From: Candidatus Methanogaster sp.
GTDB taxonomy: Archaea; Halobacteriota; Methanosarcinia; Methanosarcinales; Methanogasteraceae
DNA length: 64,000 nucleotides
Assembly: GCA_003194445.1 (NCBI GenBank)
Contig: PQXF01000003.1
Coordinates: forward strand, 90,717-154,716
Reading direction: 5' to 3'
Shown piece by piece: positions 46,014 to 56,562 of the stretch. The number at the start of each line of letters is the position of its first letter. Within the stretch, counting starts at the first letter, position 1. The notes beneath the pieces are model-generated. The model made no database searches and was not told the origin of the DNA. It worked only from the letters and a program-made list of their open reading frames with translations. The translations under genes were made by a program, and so were the position numbers.

Positions 46014-47633
46014 TCACAGACCCCACATCTCAAAACCGATGACCGGCTGATCGAGCCCGAAGTTCAATATCACGCCGGGATGCACCTCTCCAAAGACGCC
46101 TGCACGCCTGCCACCATCAACAATAATGTCTGCCCGCCTGCCATCGATGAACGCAGGGTCGTCAGACTCGGTGATCTCATAAGCAACCACCCGTTCGTGC
46201 ATCACAGCATCCACTATTGACCGGATCTCGCTAAAGTTTGCGTGCGGGTCGATTGCGACCGCGGCAAGATGCACAGCATTCCTGCCTGAAGCGACCACAT
46301 CCCCAACCTCGAAGATGCGTTGCGGCAGTTCTCGGTGCTGGTTAAATGAGAGTATCTCAAGCAGGTTCGGAAAGATCGTCGTGCGCAGCATCGTCTGCTC
46401 TACCGTGATCGGGTGCATGACCCGTGTGGCGCTTGTGTGCGGTCTCCGCATCTTCTCGAAATGCACACTCTCGCTTGTTAGCGTAAACGGCATGACCTCG
46501 TAAAAACCAAGCCCCACCATGATATCGCGAAGATCCGCCTTTGTAAGAGATATGGGATGTTCTTCTCCGATGGTCATCGTCTCGGGAAGCACCGACGTGA
46601 TCTTTTCATATCCGTACCCGATCGCAACGTCCTCGAATATGTCATAATCATGCATGATGTCTGCACGGTATGCGGGCACGCTCACTTCGATCGCATCGTC
46701 TGATTGAGAGAGCGGCACCGCCCCAAAGCGCATCCTTCCAAGGTACTGCATGATCTGGTCGCGGCTAAGGGTAAGCCCGAGCAGAGCGTTTGCACCGCTG
46801 GCCGAGATCCGGCGCGTCGCAGGATCGAGGTTCGGTGTCGTGTATCCGGTATCAGGTGTCTGTATCTTTACAGACTCGATCTTCCCGCCGCGTTCAGCAA
46901 GTGCAGTTGTTACGATGTTTAGTGCGACAGATACGGATTTATCCGTGCCGGTAACCTCGATGAACAGATCTTTGGTATCGTCTCTCACGCGCGTCAGTGT
47001 TCCATTGATGATCGGCGGAAATGATAGTACAGTTCCGTATGAATCAATAATCAGAGGGTATTTATCGAATTTTTCGACGAGATGTGCGAATTTAACCCCT
47101 TTCGGATGCTTGTCCAGAATCTCATCCATCGACATTGGGAGATCAAAATCGAGAGGAACAAATTCAAAGGTTGGGTCTGCTGCGATATACTCAAACGGCG
47201 GGGTCACACGATCGAGATCGTGAACGCCGATCGATACCTTCGAGCGGTTGCGCCCGATTCCCCAGTGCAGATCCTCCTGCAGGCTCATCAGCGACTCTAT
47301 GGAGTATGGGGTGAATTTGATGCCCTTTACCACTGCACAGGCAAGATGCGGGCGTATCTTTCCGATCTCGTGGTCGGATGTGATCGTAATCCCAGACTGC
47401 CCGACAACATATTCAGGAATACCTGTTTCTATATCGAGAAAACCGCGCATAGCCCTGGCTACGCCTTCGACGCTGTAGAGGTCAGGGCGGTCAGGAAAGA
47501 ACTCAATGTCCACATAATCAGCATACACGCGCTCAATGTCGGCACCGATCATCGGAATGCGGTCAAGTACCGTATCTCGATCCGTCCCGATCAGATTCTC
47601 AAGATCGGTGTAATAGAGGGTGATTACTGGCAT
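46014..47633 (-). CDS. pheT: Phenylalanyl-tRNA synthetase beta subunit
   Basis: A 539-residue archaeal/eukaryotic-type PheRS beta chain. It begins [15 protein letters not shown] and has the [20 protein letters not shown] segment of the B1 domain, the B5 domain ([32 protein letters not shown]) and the catalytic-like core ([14 protein letters not shown]). Together with the alpha chain (not in the window) it charges tRNA-Phe. It lies 25 nt downstream of ccmC on the same strand, which suggests a shared transcript. Confidence 0.9.
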   Translation of the reverse strand: MPVITLYYTDLENLIGTDRDTVLDRIPMIGADIERVYADYVDIEFFPDRPDLYSVEGVARAMRGFLDIETGIPEYVVGQSGITITSDHEIGKIRPHLACAVVKGIKFTPYSIESLMSLQEDLHWGIGRNRSKVSIGVHDLDRVTPPFEYIAADPTFEFVPLDFDLPMSMDEILDKHPKGVKFAHLVEKFDKYPLIIDSYGTVLSFPPIINGTLTRVRDDTKDLFIEVTGTDKSVSVALNIVTTALAERGGKIESVKIQTPDTGYTTPNLDPATRRISASGANALLGLTLSRDQIMQYLGRMRFGAVPLSQSDDAIEVSVPAYRADIMHDYDIFEDVAIGYGYEKITSVLPETMTIGEEHPISLTKADLRDIMVGLGFYEVMPFTLTSESVHFEKMRRPHTSATRVMHPITVEQTMLRTTIFPNLLEILSFNQHRELPQRIFEVGDVVASGRNAVHLAAVAIDPHANFSEIRSIVDAVMHERVVAYEITESDDPAFIDGRRADIIVDGGRRAGVFGEVHPGVILNFGLDQPVIGFEMWGL

Positions 47634-47658
47634 GGTAGAGACTTAAACGCGGTTGTAA

Positions 47659-48360
47659 TTAAGGATTACGAGAAGACATGGATTCCTGTAGAGCGCGTTC
47701 ATTATCCATCCTGATGGTAAGCAGTGAGATGTATAATAATGTGTATGCTAATATATTAATTAGGAGCGTGTACACGATGATCGGGCTATCGATGCCGCCG
47801 CCTTCGCTTGTCAGGTCGGGATGTAGCAGTGGAGTCCAGAGTTTGATCGAGAGGTAACTCATCGGCACAGCCGCGAATGCAATGATTCCGAATACCGCCG
47901 ATGTCCGTGCACGGCTCTCTGACCCCATCGCACGCCGTAGCATCAGATACGCCACATACAGCAAAAACAAGATTAGTTGAAAGGTGAGGCGCGGAGTCCA
48001 TTCCCAGTAGATACCACCCCATGCGCTACTTGCCCATATCATACCGCTTAGGAGATTAAGAGCGCAGAAAACAGTACCAATTTCAGCAGATGACGCCGCA
48101 AAGACATCCCATTTCATCGTAGAAGTCTGGAGATACCTGATGCTTGATACGAATACCAGGAAGAACGCCAGATATGAGACCCATGCGAGCGGGACATGGA
48201 AATAGAATATCCTAAAACTATCGACATGGTTTTGCCATTCATCATCGCTCCAGAACAGTGAACGTTCGCCCGGGTTGATCGCTGGGCTCGTGAAGGTCAT
48301 GTAGATTGCCGCGATCAGGACTACAGCGGTTAGCAGGTAGAGTATCGTGCGTTTATCCAT
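47659..48360 (-). CDS. ccmC: Heme exporter CcmC
   Basis: A 233-residue membrane protein with six hydrophobic helices. The heme-handling motif is in SAWGGIYWEWTPRLT (about residue 117), a WWD-type motif, flanked by the conserved histidines in FYFHVPLAW and LLHPDLTSEGGG. CcmC loads heme onto CcmE. I chose the ATG at 48360, which begins MDKRTILYLL and directly follows the small upstream frame; an in-frame ATG at 48381 is possible. It is the ccmE partner expected from 37311, but lies 10 kb away. Confidence 0.85.
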   Translation of the reverse strand: MDKRTILYLLTAVVLIAAIYMTFTSPAINPGERSLFWSDDEWQNHVDSFRIFYFHVPLAWVSYLAFFLVFVSSIRYLQTSTMKWDVFAASSAEIGTVFCALNLLSGMIWASSAWGGIYWEWTPRLTFQLILFLLYVAYLMLRRAMGSESRARTSAVFGIIAFAAVPMSYLSIKLWTPLLHPDLTSEGGGIDSPIIVYTLLINILAYTLLYISLLTIRMDNERALQESMSSRNP

Positions 48361-48362
48361 AT

Positions 48363-48611
48363 TTACAGATAAGCCATCCATTCAGCCATCGAGTACTCGA
48401 ATCCTTCCATCAATTCAAAATCGACCTCCCCGAGAGGCAGGGCGTCCTTCTTGCACAATCTCGCAGTTCCACATTCCTTGTAGCATGACCTGCATGGTTC
48501 CATGAAAGTTGATGCGGCACCTGGCATATTAAACGCTTGGGTAGGGCAGTGCGTTGCGAACGCCTGGGCCCCGATAACAACATTTACGCACCACCACGCA
48601 ATAATAATCAC
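48363..48611 (-). CDS. Small cysteine-rich exported protein upstream of ccmC
   Basis: An 82-residue frame ending 2 nt before the ccmC ATG. It has a hydrophobic N-terminus (MIIIAWWCVNVVIGAQAFA), then cysteines in THCPTQAF and EPCRSCYKECGTARLCKKD, and an acidic end. The cysteine-rich part could be extracytoplasmic and redox or metal linked. The tight junction to ccmC supports it, but there is no recognised family, so it could be spurious. Confidence 0.45.
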   Translation of the reverse strand: MIIIAWWCVNVVIGAQAFATHCPTQAFNMPGAASTFMEPCRSCYKECGTARLCKKDALPLGEVDFELMEGFEYSMAEWMAYL

Positions 48612-48756
48612 TATTAGATGGTATTGGCCATCACTGATCTACTTCGTATGCGGTGTGTGTGGGTTCACATTTCAGACAGATCCGAACTTCATCCCGATCA
48701 CCTGTCCACAATATGGGGGCTAGAATGTCGCGCGGACCTGAAATATAACTATGAAC

Positions 48757-49944
48757 TCACGCAGATGGCTTTGCAACCAGATGTACATCCCCTGTTCCGA
48801 GATTGATTGGCTGCCCGACGATCACGTTCTCGGTGACGCCGCTTAACTCATCGATGTCACCGCGTATGCCAGCATCGATCAGGTGATTCACGGTCACCTC
48901 GAATGCAGCCCGGGCAAGGATGCTTGCCTTCTCGCCTGATAGTCCGTGCCTTCCGATCTGCTTGACCTCTCCGTCGCAGGTCATCATGTCTGCTGCAAGC
49001 ATGATGTGTTTTACATCCACGTTTAATCCCTGCTCGCGCAGTGTCTCCATGATCTCCTTTACAATTGAGTTTCTGGCAGCCTCGATCCCGAAGACCTCGC
49101 ACATCTCGCCTGGGTGGTTGGAGGTCGTTCGGGTAGGATCGACGCCCTCGATCTCGAAAATCTCCTGAAGTGCCGTGCCTTCGGTATAGAGTATGTATTC
49201 AGAACCTTCCTTCTGTATGACCACCCGTGGGATTGCCTCAATGCCTTTGATCAATACTTTCTTAAGATTCCTGCCCAATTGCACCAGGGAACCAAGATTA
49301 GACTCCTTGGGACTGAGTTTGAGCGTGTACCCCTCCACCTCGATCGGGATCTTTAGTTTGGCTTCGAGTTTTTCGATGATGTCGGATAGTGTCAGGTCTC
49401 GTTCATACAGGGTATCCTCATCCACTTCGATCAAGATCACCAAATTTGCGCGGTCCGTAATAATTCCACCCAGATCAGGGATTGTCGTCTTCTGGATCTC
49501 CCATGCGACACTTTGAGCTTTCTTCTTGCTTACGCCGTCTTTCAGGTACACGGTCATCACCGGTGTACTCGGGTTCTTTCGCGCATCAAGGATCTCGATC
49601 AATCTCGGTAGCCCGAGCGTTACGTTGATCTCGGCGACACCGGCATAATGGAAGGTACGCATCGTCATCTGTGTGCCAGGTTCGCCTATCGACTGCGCGG
49701 CGACCACGCCGACCGGATCGCACGGCTCGATGCAAGCAGCCGCATACCCCCCCATAATGTGATCGATGATCTCATCCAGTTGTTCCCTATTCGGTTTGAC
49801 TTTTAGGAGTTCCTCTCGCAAGGTACCCCTGATCTTTGGCGGCAATGAGAGCGCACTTACACTCTTCTCGATAACGCCCCGCCCTGCTGGCAGTGGCGTC
49901 GATGCGTCCTGCAGGGACACATTACTATCCGCTGTTACGGTCAT
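48757..49944 (-). CDS. rpoA2: RNA polymerase subunit A''
   Basis: The 395-residue C-terminal half of the largest archaeal RNA polymerase subunit. It contains the bridge-helix/trigger-loop region GVVAAQSIGEPGTQMTMRTFHYAG (about residue 80) and the jaw and clamp-end segments (GVDPTRTTSNHPGEMCEVFG). It overlaps the end of rpoA1 by 4 nt. Downstream on this strand is a cytochrome maturation gene, not the usual L30e/nusA/S12 set. Confidence 0.95.
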   Translation of the reverse strand: MTVTADSNVSLQDASTPLPAGRGVIEKSVSALSLPPKIRGTLREELLKVKPNREQLDEIIDHIMGGYAAACIEPCDPVGVVAAQSIGEPGTQMTMRTFHYAGVAEINVTLGLPRLIEILDARKNPSTPVMTVYLKDGVSKKKAQSVAWEIQKTTIPDLGGIITDRANLVILIEVDEDTLYERDLTLSDIIEKLEAKLKIPIEVEGYTLKLSPKESNLGSLVQLGRNLKKVLIKGIEAIPRVVIQKEGSEYILYTEGTALQEIFEIEGVDPTRTTSNHPGEMCEVFGIEAARNSIVKEIMETLREQGLNVDVKHIMLAADMMTCDGEVKQIGRHGLSGEKASILARAAFEVTVNHLIDAGIRGDIDELSGVTENVIVGQPINLGTGDVHLVAKPSA

Positions 49945-52577
49945 TCTGGTGCCTCCATCACGTCCTTTACAATTCGCTGTATATGGCTACGATCAAAGCC
50001 GCGTGACGGGTCGACTCCATCCTCGCCGTATTTTGCCTGCACAACCACGCCACGGGTATCCCTAACCGTACCATCATGCTGCGCCTCCAGATCCTGAAGC
50101 GCATTCACCATCCTCCGCTGGAGATACCCCGACTGGGACGTCCTGACAGCAGTGTCCACGAGACCTTCTCTGCCACCGATGGCATGGAAGAAGTACTCGA
50201 CCGGAGAGAGCCCGCTCTTATACGATGCCTGCACAAATCCATGCGCCTCTGCACCGCGATCCCCTTTCTTGAAATGTGGAAGCGTTCTACCGGAGTATCC
50301 CCGCTGGATGCGGGCGCCCCGCACCGACTGCTGTCCGACACATGCAGCCATCTGTGCAAGATTCAGCATCGAGCCCCTAGCTCCTGAAACCGCCATCGCA
50401 ACTGCTGAGTTGTCGATACCAAGATGCAATCCTGCCTTGTCGCCAGCCTCGTCACGAACCTTTCCGAGAATCTGCATGATCCGAAGCTCAAGCGTCTCTT
50501 CACTGCTTCGCCCGGGCAGCAACTCAAGTTCGTTATGTTCATACTTGTCGATCAGACTTGCGATACTCTCCTTTCCGTACATCGCGTCCTTATTGATCTC
50601 CTGTATCTGTTTGACCGCCTCTTTAGGAATGTCCTCATCATCTATTCCGAAACTGAATCCATGATACATGATGCCCCTGATCGCAAGGTTTGTCATGTTG
50701 TCAATAAATGCGGCCCCGGCAGCAGGTCCGAACTCCCTGATAACCTTGTTTACGATCTTTCCCTTGAACGCGCCGATCGATTTCTCATCGATGGTTCCAC
50801 AGAGCAGTTCTCCATTCTTTATGACGACATAAGCATCGTTCGGGCAGTTCTCCTTCTTGCACCCGTCCGCGCATTCCTCGCATATCTCTGCCTCATATTC
50901 GAGGTTTAACCCTTCCGGTAGAATCTGGCTGAATATCTGCTTTCCGGTCCAGTAGGGTGTGTCATCCTCGATATGGTCCGGCGGCGGCAGATCGCGCACA
51001 CCGGTCTTTCGCAGGATCTCAAGTGCACTATTCTTATCAACCGCCTTCTCCCGCGTCAGGAGGAACATACCTGTTATGTGATCGTGTATTCCGCCGATGA
51101 TCGGACCACCAAATCTTGGCGAGAGGATGTTTTCCTGAACCCGCATCAGTATCGCCGCCTCTGCCCTTGCCTCCTCGTTCTGCTGTACGTGGAGATTCAT
51201 CTCATCGCCATCGAAATCAGCGTTGTATGGTGGGCAGACTGCGGGATTTAACCGGAACGTCTTTCCGGGCATGACCTTGACCTCATGCGCCATGATGCTC
51301 ATCTTGTGAAGCGACGGCTGCCTGTTGAAGAGTACGATGTCACCATCCTTAAGATGCCGATCCACGAACCATCCGTATTCGAGCATTCCTGCGATCTCCT
51401 CACAGGTTATATCGCTAATTCGCAGTCTGTGTCCATCTGTCCGGACCACGTAGTTCGCGCCCGGGTGGTTGCGCGGACCGCGGCGCACATACTCCCTGAG
51501 TTCCTCGATGTTTCTCGGCACAACCTTAAACGTGAGCGTCAGTTCTCTTGCAATCGCCTCGGGAATGCCGACCTCATTGATCGACAGGTTGGGATCCGGC
51601 GAAATAACAGTCCTCCCGCTGAAGTTGACCCGTTTACCAGAGAGACTGCCTCTGAACCTCCCTTCCTTCCCCTTCAGACGCTGAGACAGGGTCTTCAAAG
51701 GTCTTCCACTCCTGTGCCTTGCCGGAGGTATTCCTGAGACGCTGTTGTCCATAAAAGTTGTTACATGGTACTGCAAGAGTTCCCAAAGATCCTCGATGAT
51801 CAACTGCGGCGCGCCCGCTTCCTTGTTCTCCTGGAACCTCTGGTTTATCCTGATAATGTCAACAAGTTTGTGTGTCAGATCATCCTCACTTCGCTGCCCG
51901 GTCTGGAGCGTGATCGATGGACGCACCGTTACAGGCGGCACAGGCAGCACCGTCAGGACCATCCATTCGGGGCGCGCGTTGTTTGGATCCATGCCAAAGA
52001 CCGGAAGATCTTCATCCGGTATGTGCTCGAACCAGTTCCTGATATCACTTGGAAGCATTTTGTCCCCGTCCTCCGAATACGTGGTCGGTTTTTCGTACGT
52101 GATCTTCAGTTGATGCTCGCCGCAGTACGGGCACACTTCGACCTTGCTCGCCTCGCTAAAGACTTGTTCAACTATCGAATCGATGGTCTGCCCCTGACTT
52201 CTCCGAACCGAGATCTGCTCGACATACTCTTTCTTCCGCCCTGCATCCAGAAGCAGCCGGCTGCAACTTCTGCATGTACTCCTGAGTAGATTCCGTATCT
52301 GCTTGGCAAATCCGACATGCACACAGGGTGCCACCAGTTCTATGTGCCCAAAATGACCCGGGCACTCCCCCGCTCTCCCGTTACAGGTCTTGCATCGCAA
52401 TCCCGGATCGATGACGCCGAGTCTGGGATCCATTAGCCCCATATCGATTGGAAAACCATCCTCGTCATAAGTATCTGCCGTTATAATTCGGGTAACGCTC
52501 ATATTCCGGTATTCTCGCGGCGAGATTAAGCCGAATTTTATCTTTGTGATTCTCTTTGGAGCACTGATCTGTTTCAT
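49941..52577 (-). CDS. rpoA1: RNA polymerase subunit A'
   Basis: The 878-residue N-terminal part of the largest RNA polymerase subunit. The zinc-binding clamp is at the start (CKTCNGRAGECPGHFGHIEL) with a second zinc site (CRSC...CPYCGEH). The catalytic magnesium loop NADFDGDEMNLHV is at about residue 455. A TATA-like GGGATAAAG (52601-52609, plus strand) lies about 28 nt upstream on the minus strand. It is the first gene of a two-gene unit with rpoA2; rpoH and rpoB are not upstream. Confidence 0.95.
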   Translation of the reverse strand: MKQISAPKRITKIKFGLISPREYRNMSVTRIITADTYDEDGFPIDMGLMDPRLGVIDPGLRCKTCNGRAGECPGHFGHIELVAPCVHVGFAKQIRNLLRSTCRSCSRLLLDAGRKKEYVEQISVRRSQGQTIDSIVEQVFSEASKVEVCPYCGEHQLKITYEKPTTYSEDGDKMLPSDIRNWFEHIPDEDLPVFGMDPNNARPEWMVLTVLPVPPVTVRPSITLQTGQRSEDDLTHKLVDIIRINQRFQENKEAGAPQLIIEDLWELLQYHVTTFMDNSVSGIPPARHRSGRPLKTLSQRLKGKEGRFRGSLSGKRVNFSGRTVISPDPNLSINEVGIPEAIARELTLTFKVVPRNIEELREYVRRGPRNHPGANYVVRTDGHRLRISDITCEEIAGMLEYGWFVDRHLKDGDIVLFNRQPSLHKMSIMAHEVKVMPGKTFRLNPAVCPPYNADFDGDEMNLHVQQNEEARAEAAILMRVQENILSPRFGGPIIGGIHDHITGMFLLTREKAVDKNSALEILRKTGVRDLPPPDHIEDDTPYWTGKQIFSQILPEGLNLEYEAEICEECADGCKKENCPNDAYVVIKNGELLCGTIDEKSIGAFKGKIVNKVIREFGPAAGAAFIDNMTNLAIRGIMYHGFSFGIDDEDIPKEAVKQIQEINKDAMYGKESIASLIDKYEHNELELLPGRSSEETLELRIMQILGKVRDEAGDKAGLHLGIDNSAVAMAVSGARGSMLNLAQMAACVGQQSVRGARIQRGYSGRTLPHFKKGDRGAEAHGFVQASYKSGLSPVEYFFHAIGGREGLVDTAVRTSQSGYLQRRMVNALQDLEAQHDGTVRDTRGVVVQAKYGEDGVDPSRGFDRSHIQRIVKDVMEAPE

Positions 52578-53321
52578 TGTATACTAGTCTATAAGGTCTG
52601 TGGGATAAAGGTTTTGATTCGTAAGGGGTTGTCGTGCCTTCTGGTGCTGACGCCCGCTCATGGAGATGGAATTTTGTGGGCGCTGCACAACCCGAATATC
52701 CAGTGACAGAATGGCCGAGAGACTGTGCTTTCACATTGCCGGTGAGAAGAACGTGACATCCCCTTCACAAAGCCCTTTATATCGATGTAACCTTATGGTG
52801 AGTAGTACCACGTCTGTTTTAAATCTGTTCGCGTGGATGTGGTTGTGCAGCCCTTTTTCACCAGGGGCTGCACACTCCATGTTGTCACCCCCTGTGAATA
52901 CTTAGCATAATCAACCTGAATAAAATTAACTTCTTCATGGACATATTCTACGACTCCAAAAAACCCTTAAAAACCCTTCTCTGTGTTTTCTGTGACCTCT
53001 GTGGTTTTATTTCTTATTATATGTTCTTTAAATTATCGTATAGATTAAACCACAGAGTACACGGAGGGATACAGAGATTGCGAATTTTGTGATGAAACGG
53101 GTTGGCAGGAAGTAGTTTTGAGATATACTACCTTAAGTGCACAGGTTATTCGTGCGCGGTTACTTAGACTTAAATGCCAGTTATCAGGTCATGCTGCACA
53201 GAAGCAACACAGCCATTAACACGGGTTCCACCGGTTGTGTTCACAACTCAGGCAAAGCCCGGGTTCATGGAAGATTCTGTAACACCGTATGACACGATAC
53301 CATAATGCTTGCGCGGAAGTT
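52578..53321. other. Intergenic region between rpoA1 and cdhD
   Basis: About 740 bases with no supported gene. It holds the rpoA1 promoter, an imperfect inverted repeat at 52979-53077 (listed separately) and a few C-rich stretches. Nothing else is recognisable. Confidence 0.5.
52979..53077. repeat. Imperfect inverted repeat (MITE-like)
   Basis: The arm at 52979-53008 (CTCTGTG...CTCTGTGGTTT) is inverted, with mismatches, at 53047-53077 (AAACCACAGAG...ACAGAGA), around an A/T-rich centre of about 38 bases. It could form a hairpin and looks like a small mobile or relic palindrome. Confidence 0.6.
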
Positions 53322-54641
53322 TCACCCCTCAAGTATCATGCCAGCCCAGTCGGGTGCGTTTACAGGGGCATCCGCGCCGCCATCATTGCCGCGCAACATG
53401 CCGGTCACAGACTTTAGCACCTGAACCGAGGTCGGATGCATCATCATGAATAGGTCGACACCAGCAAGCGCAAGCGCTAACCCTGTAGTTATCTCCCAGA
53501 TCGGTCCCCGATATTCGCGAGGTCCCCAGTCCGAGTCCTCCTTGAGTGGCGAAACCGCCATCCACGACTCTCTTGCACCCCATGCGTTCGTGGTTCCCGA
53601 CGACATCGGGAAGTTTAATTCCTGGTCGCCGATTAACCCTGCAAGCCGGATGCGCTCGATATTTGAGTACGCATAATCAAGACCGTAGCCAAGCGCCGCG
53701 GTTGTCGGATCCATCACGATGTCACAACGCTCGATGTTGCACTGCTTCATCAGTTTGCGGTTAAGTTCCTTCTGTGCATTGATCTCGAGCTGCGTCCACG
53801 AGAGGATCGCGTGACCGTACTCCTTTGCCGCGGCTGCGATCCGCTGGTAGTCCATATTCAGGTTTGCAGACGCGATCAGGCACCGCTCGCCTTCGGCAGC
53901 CTCTGCCGCCTTCTCAAGAACCTCGGGATCCTTGTCCGGATTTCCAGAGCCTCCGATGATGAGCGGGACATCGACAGCCTGCAAGACATCCTCGACCACC
54001 TTCGCGGCCTCCGATGCAGGCGTGTCCTTGATCGACGGATCCGTGCTTATCAGGTGGATCGTGACCATATCCGCGCCGAACTTCGAGACCACCTTCTTTG
54101 CCCAATCGCCTGGACTTTCGAGCACATCCTCGTAGTTCATGCGCACAGCGCGTGCCATTCCGATGGGCATGTCAAAGACATCGATCGAGACATGGTTCGG
54201 ATGTGGCATCGGCGCATCGAAGTAGAACGGAAGCGCATGTTCGCCGCCAAGCGTGACCGTCGTTCTGCGTGTGCCGCCGTCAGAGGCTGTTCTACCGAGC
54301 GTCACCTCTTCAATCCCGTGCTTCCACTCAGAGACCGGGTCCACGTCAAATGATGCCGGGATTAGCTCCTGCGGGATTTTGGACTGTACCTGGGACGGCA
54401 GCGTCATCGGCTGCATGGCGGGAAGCACCTGCCCTGTCGGACAGCCCATCATGCCCGCGACGTTATTTAACCGCGCCGCGATCTGCGCGAGCTCATATCC
54501 AACCACTTGCAGCAGTTCCTGATCTGTGCCTCCGCCCTCAAATTCGATCTCGATATCTCCCTCTATCGTAACGCCTTTCAGTTCAAGCACGTTTTCGAGC
54601 ATTTTGTTGAGATCGGATAGTGTGATGGTGGTAGTTGTCAT
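53322..54641 (-). CDS. cdhD: Acetyl-CoA decarbonylase/synthase delta subunit
   Basis: A 439-residue TIM-barrel corrinoid protein subunit. The sequence [12 protein letters not shown], then [21 protein letters not shown] and [19 protein letters not shown] are the CdhD landmarks. With the gamma subunit it carries the methyl group between tetrahydrosarcinapterin and the acetyl-CoA cluster. No other cdh gene is in the window, so here it stands alone. Its TATA box overlaps the start of the gap to the KAP gene. Confidence 0.9.
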   Translation of the reverse strand: MTTTTITLSDLNKMLENVLELKGVTIEGDIEIEFEGGGTDQELLQVVGYELAQIAARLNNVAGMMGCPTGQVLPAMQPMTLPSQVQSKIPQELIPASFDVDPVSEWKHGIEEVTLGRTASDGGTRRTTVTLGGEHALPFYFDAPMPHPNHVSIDVFDMPIGMARAVRMNYEDVLESPGDWAKKVVSKFGADMVTIHLISTDPSIKDTPASEAAKVVEDVLQAVDVPLIIGGSGNPDKDPEVLEKAAEAAEGERCLIASANLNMDYQRIAAAAKEYGHAILSWTQLEINAQKELNRKLMKQCNIERCDIVMDPTTAALGYGLDYAYSNIERIRLAGLIGDQELNFPMSSGTTNAWGARESWMAVSPLKEDSDWGPREYRGPIWEITTGLALALAGVDLFMMMHPTSVQVLKSVTGMLRGNDGGADAPVNAPDWAGMILEG

Positions 54642-54665
54642 GCGGGTTTAGAATGAGATTGCGGG

Positions 54666-54676
54666 TTTATTAAATG
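54666..54676 (-). promoter_or_regulatory. TATA box of cdhD
   Basis: The minus strand reads CATTTAATAAA about 29 nt before the ATG at 54641, implying a nearly leaderless transcript. Confidence 0.5.
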
Positions 54677-54741
54677 TTGCAGATTGCTCAGGTTCGGCAG
54701 GGGCTGTCTACCTATCGGATGCCAGAACGCACGAAGAGAAT

Positions 54742-56562
54742 TTACGAACGTCTATCAAATTCATTTGTAACCCATTCATCGAACATGGCACCCCTCAATC
54801 TGGCTTTTTTGAGAGAATTGATTATCGTGCCGCTGTCGATGTCAGCACCCCTGAAATCAGCCCCTTCCAGCGTGGCGCCATCTAAATTGGTGTTGAGAAA
54901 CTCTGCTCCCTCAAATCTGGCTCCCCTCAGGTCGGTCCTGAGTAAGCTGGTGCCTTTCAAGTTGGAATTCTCAAAGATAGCCCCATTCAGGCTTGCAGTG
55001 AAGAACTCAGCGTCGCGTAGATCGGCATCACTCATGTCTGCATTCTCCATGCGTGCACGCCAGAGCTTGCAGCTTCTCATGTCAGCACCCGCAAGGATGC
55101 AGCCCTGCATGTTGGCGGCTTTCAGGTTAGCATGCATAAGCCTTGCACCACTGAGGTCTGCCCCGCTCAGATTTACACCAGACAGATTCAATCCTCTGAG
55201 ATTTGCTCTGGACACATTAGCCCTGCTGAGGTCCTTTTTAGTTTCGATTGCATCGATGACTTCCTCTCTTGTCAGCGACTTGGTCAGCGGTTTGTCTTCG
55301 TCCGGGGAGACTTCCGTTGCCTGACTCAGATAGATCACATACTTCACATCATCTTCCGTAGGAACTTCATCAGGGAATGCATCGATGAGTTTTTTAAGAC
55401 CCCTCCTCTCAACTCCGGATTCCACGAAGGTCTTGATCCTCTCATCATCACCTTCCTTGACGTATCTATGCATTTCAGCTAAAAGAACGTTGTCTCTGAT
55501 TACATCCTTTCTAAATATTGGATAGTAGCTATTTATTATCGCCCATTCCACCAAGAGCGCTTCAAAGAGGCTTCTTTTCTCCATAAATATCTCATTGATC
55601 TCGTTTATTCGGCTGGCAAGGGTTCGCTGGAGTTCCAGATTATTCAAGAATCGCTTCACTTTGCGGGGGTTCTGCTCGATACCTTTGCTGATCATCCCAA
55701 TATATGGCTCGTAAAACTTTGGCAGGTCTAATTCTGTAATGAAACCCTCAATATCCTCAGTACGGATGGGTGGTAACTGGAAGCTTAGCTGGATGATCTT
55801 TTCGAGGTAGTTATCACCTGTAATTGGGGATTCAGCCCCACCAGGTGGTATGGTGAAGTCCTTGTAGCGGACCCGGATGCTCTCGATTATCACTCTCTTA
55901 TCCACACCCAGCACAAAAATACAGTTTTTGGCTTTCAGGAAAAGTTTGATAGCTTCAAGGAGCTCCACAGCACTTTCGGGCAGACACCGATCCATGTCAT
56001 CGATGAAAACTACAACTCTCTGGTAGTCACTGCTAGTGAAATCATTCACCGCGTCCCTGAAGCTTTCAGCCAGAATCGCTCGAGATGTTACTACCCCTTC
56101 AAATTCACTCTTCAATTCATCTATTGTGCAACCTAAATATTTCGTGGTTACTACATTGGCGGTAGTGGTTACGCCAACTTCGAGAACCTTTTTGCCAAAG
56201 TCCTTAATTTTTTCAGATCTACTTTTCTCCCCTACAAGCTCTTTATAGATGTGGTAGAGCAATGAAGGACCGGTTGTCAGCATTCCACCCTGTCCGAAGC
56301 TCTGCTCCCACGCGTTAAACCAGATACACTTGACCTTAAGGACACCTCCCCCAGATGCATTGTTTCCTTCAAGATTTTTTTGGATGGTGCTCATCAAACT
56401 GGTTTTACCACTCCCCCAGTCGCCGAATATCCCAATGGTCAGTGGGGTGTCGGTCGATTCACTGGATATTATGTCTGCCAGAGCAGAGGAGTATGCATCG
56501 AAGTTAAAGAGTTTAGCAGTATCGATCGCGTTATCATTTTGGATTTTGCCATGTTGAGCCAT
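54742..56562 (-). CDS. KAP-family NTPase with C-terminal pentapeptide repeats
   Basis: A 606-residue protein. The KAP NTPase part has Walker A GIFGDWGSGKTSL (about residue 48) and Walker B VVFIDDMDRCLPESAVELLEA (about residue 190). The C-terminal ~150 residues (from about residue 445) are pentapeptide repeats of the A(D/N)Lxx type (SGADLSGARL, NADMSDADLRDAEF), which fold as a right-handed beta helix and may bind or mimic nucleic acid or protein. Such fusions are reported among phage-exclusion-type NTPases. It is convergent with nothing nearby and sits between cdhD and hicBA. Confidence 0.85.
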   Translation of the reverse strand: MAQHGKIQNDNAIDTAKLFNFDAYSSALADIISSESTDTPLTIGIFGDWGSGKTSLMSTIQKNLEGNNASGGGVLKVKCIWFNAWEQSFGQGGMLTTGPSLLYHIYKELVGEKSRSEKIKDFGKKVLEVGVTTTANVVTTKYLGCTIDELKSEFEGVVTSRAILAESFRDAVNDFTSSDYQRVVVFIDDMDRCLPESAVELLEAIKLFLKAKNCIFVLGVDKRVIIESIRVRYKDFTIPPGGAESPITGDNYLEKIIQLSFQLPPIRTEDIEGFITELDLPKFYEPYIGMISKGIEQNPRKVKRFLNNLELQRTLASRINEINEIFMEKRSLFEALLVEWAIINSYYPIFRKDVIRDNVLLAEMHRYVKEGDDERIKTFVESGVERRGLKKLIDAFPDEVPTEDDVKYVIYLSQATEVSPDEDKPLTKSLTREEVIDAIETKKDLSRANVSRANLRGLNLSGVNLSGADLSGARLMHANLKAANMQGCILAGADMRSCKLWRARMENADMSDADLRDAEFFTASLNGAIFENSNLKGTSLLRTDLRGARFEGAEFLNTNLDGATLEGADFRGADIDSGTIINSLKKARLRGAMFDEWVTNEFDRRS

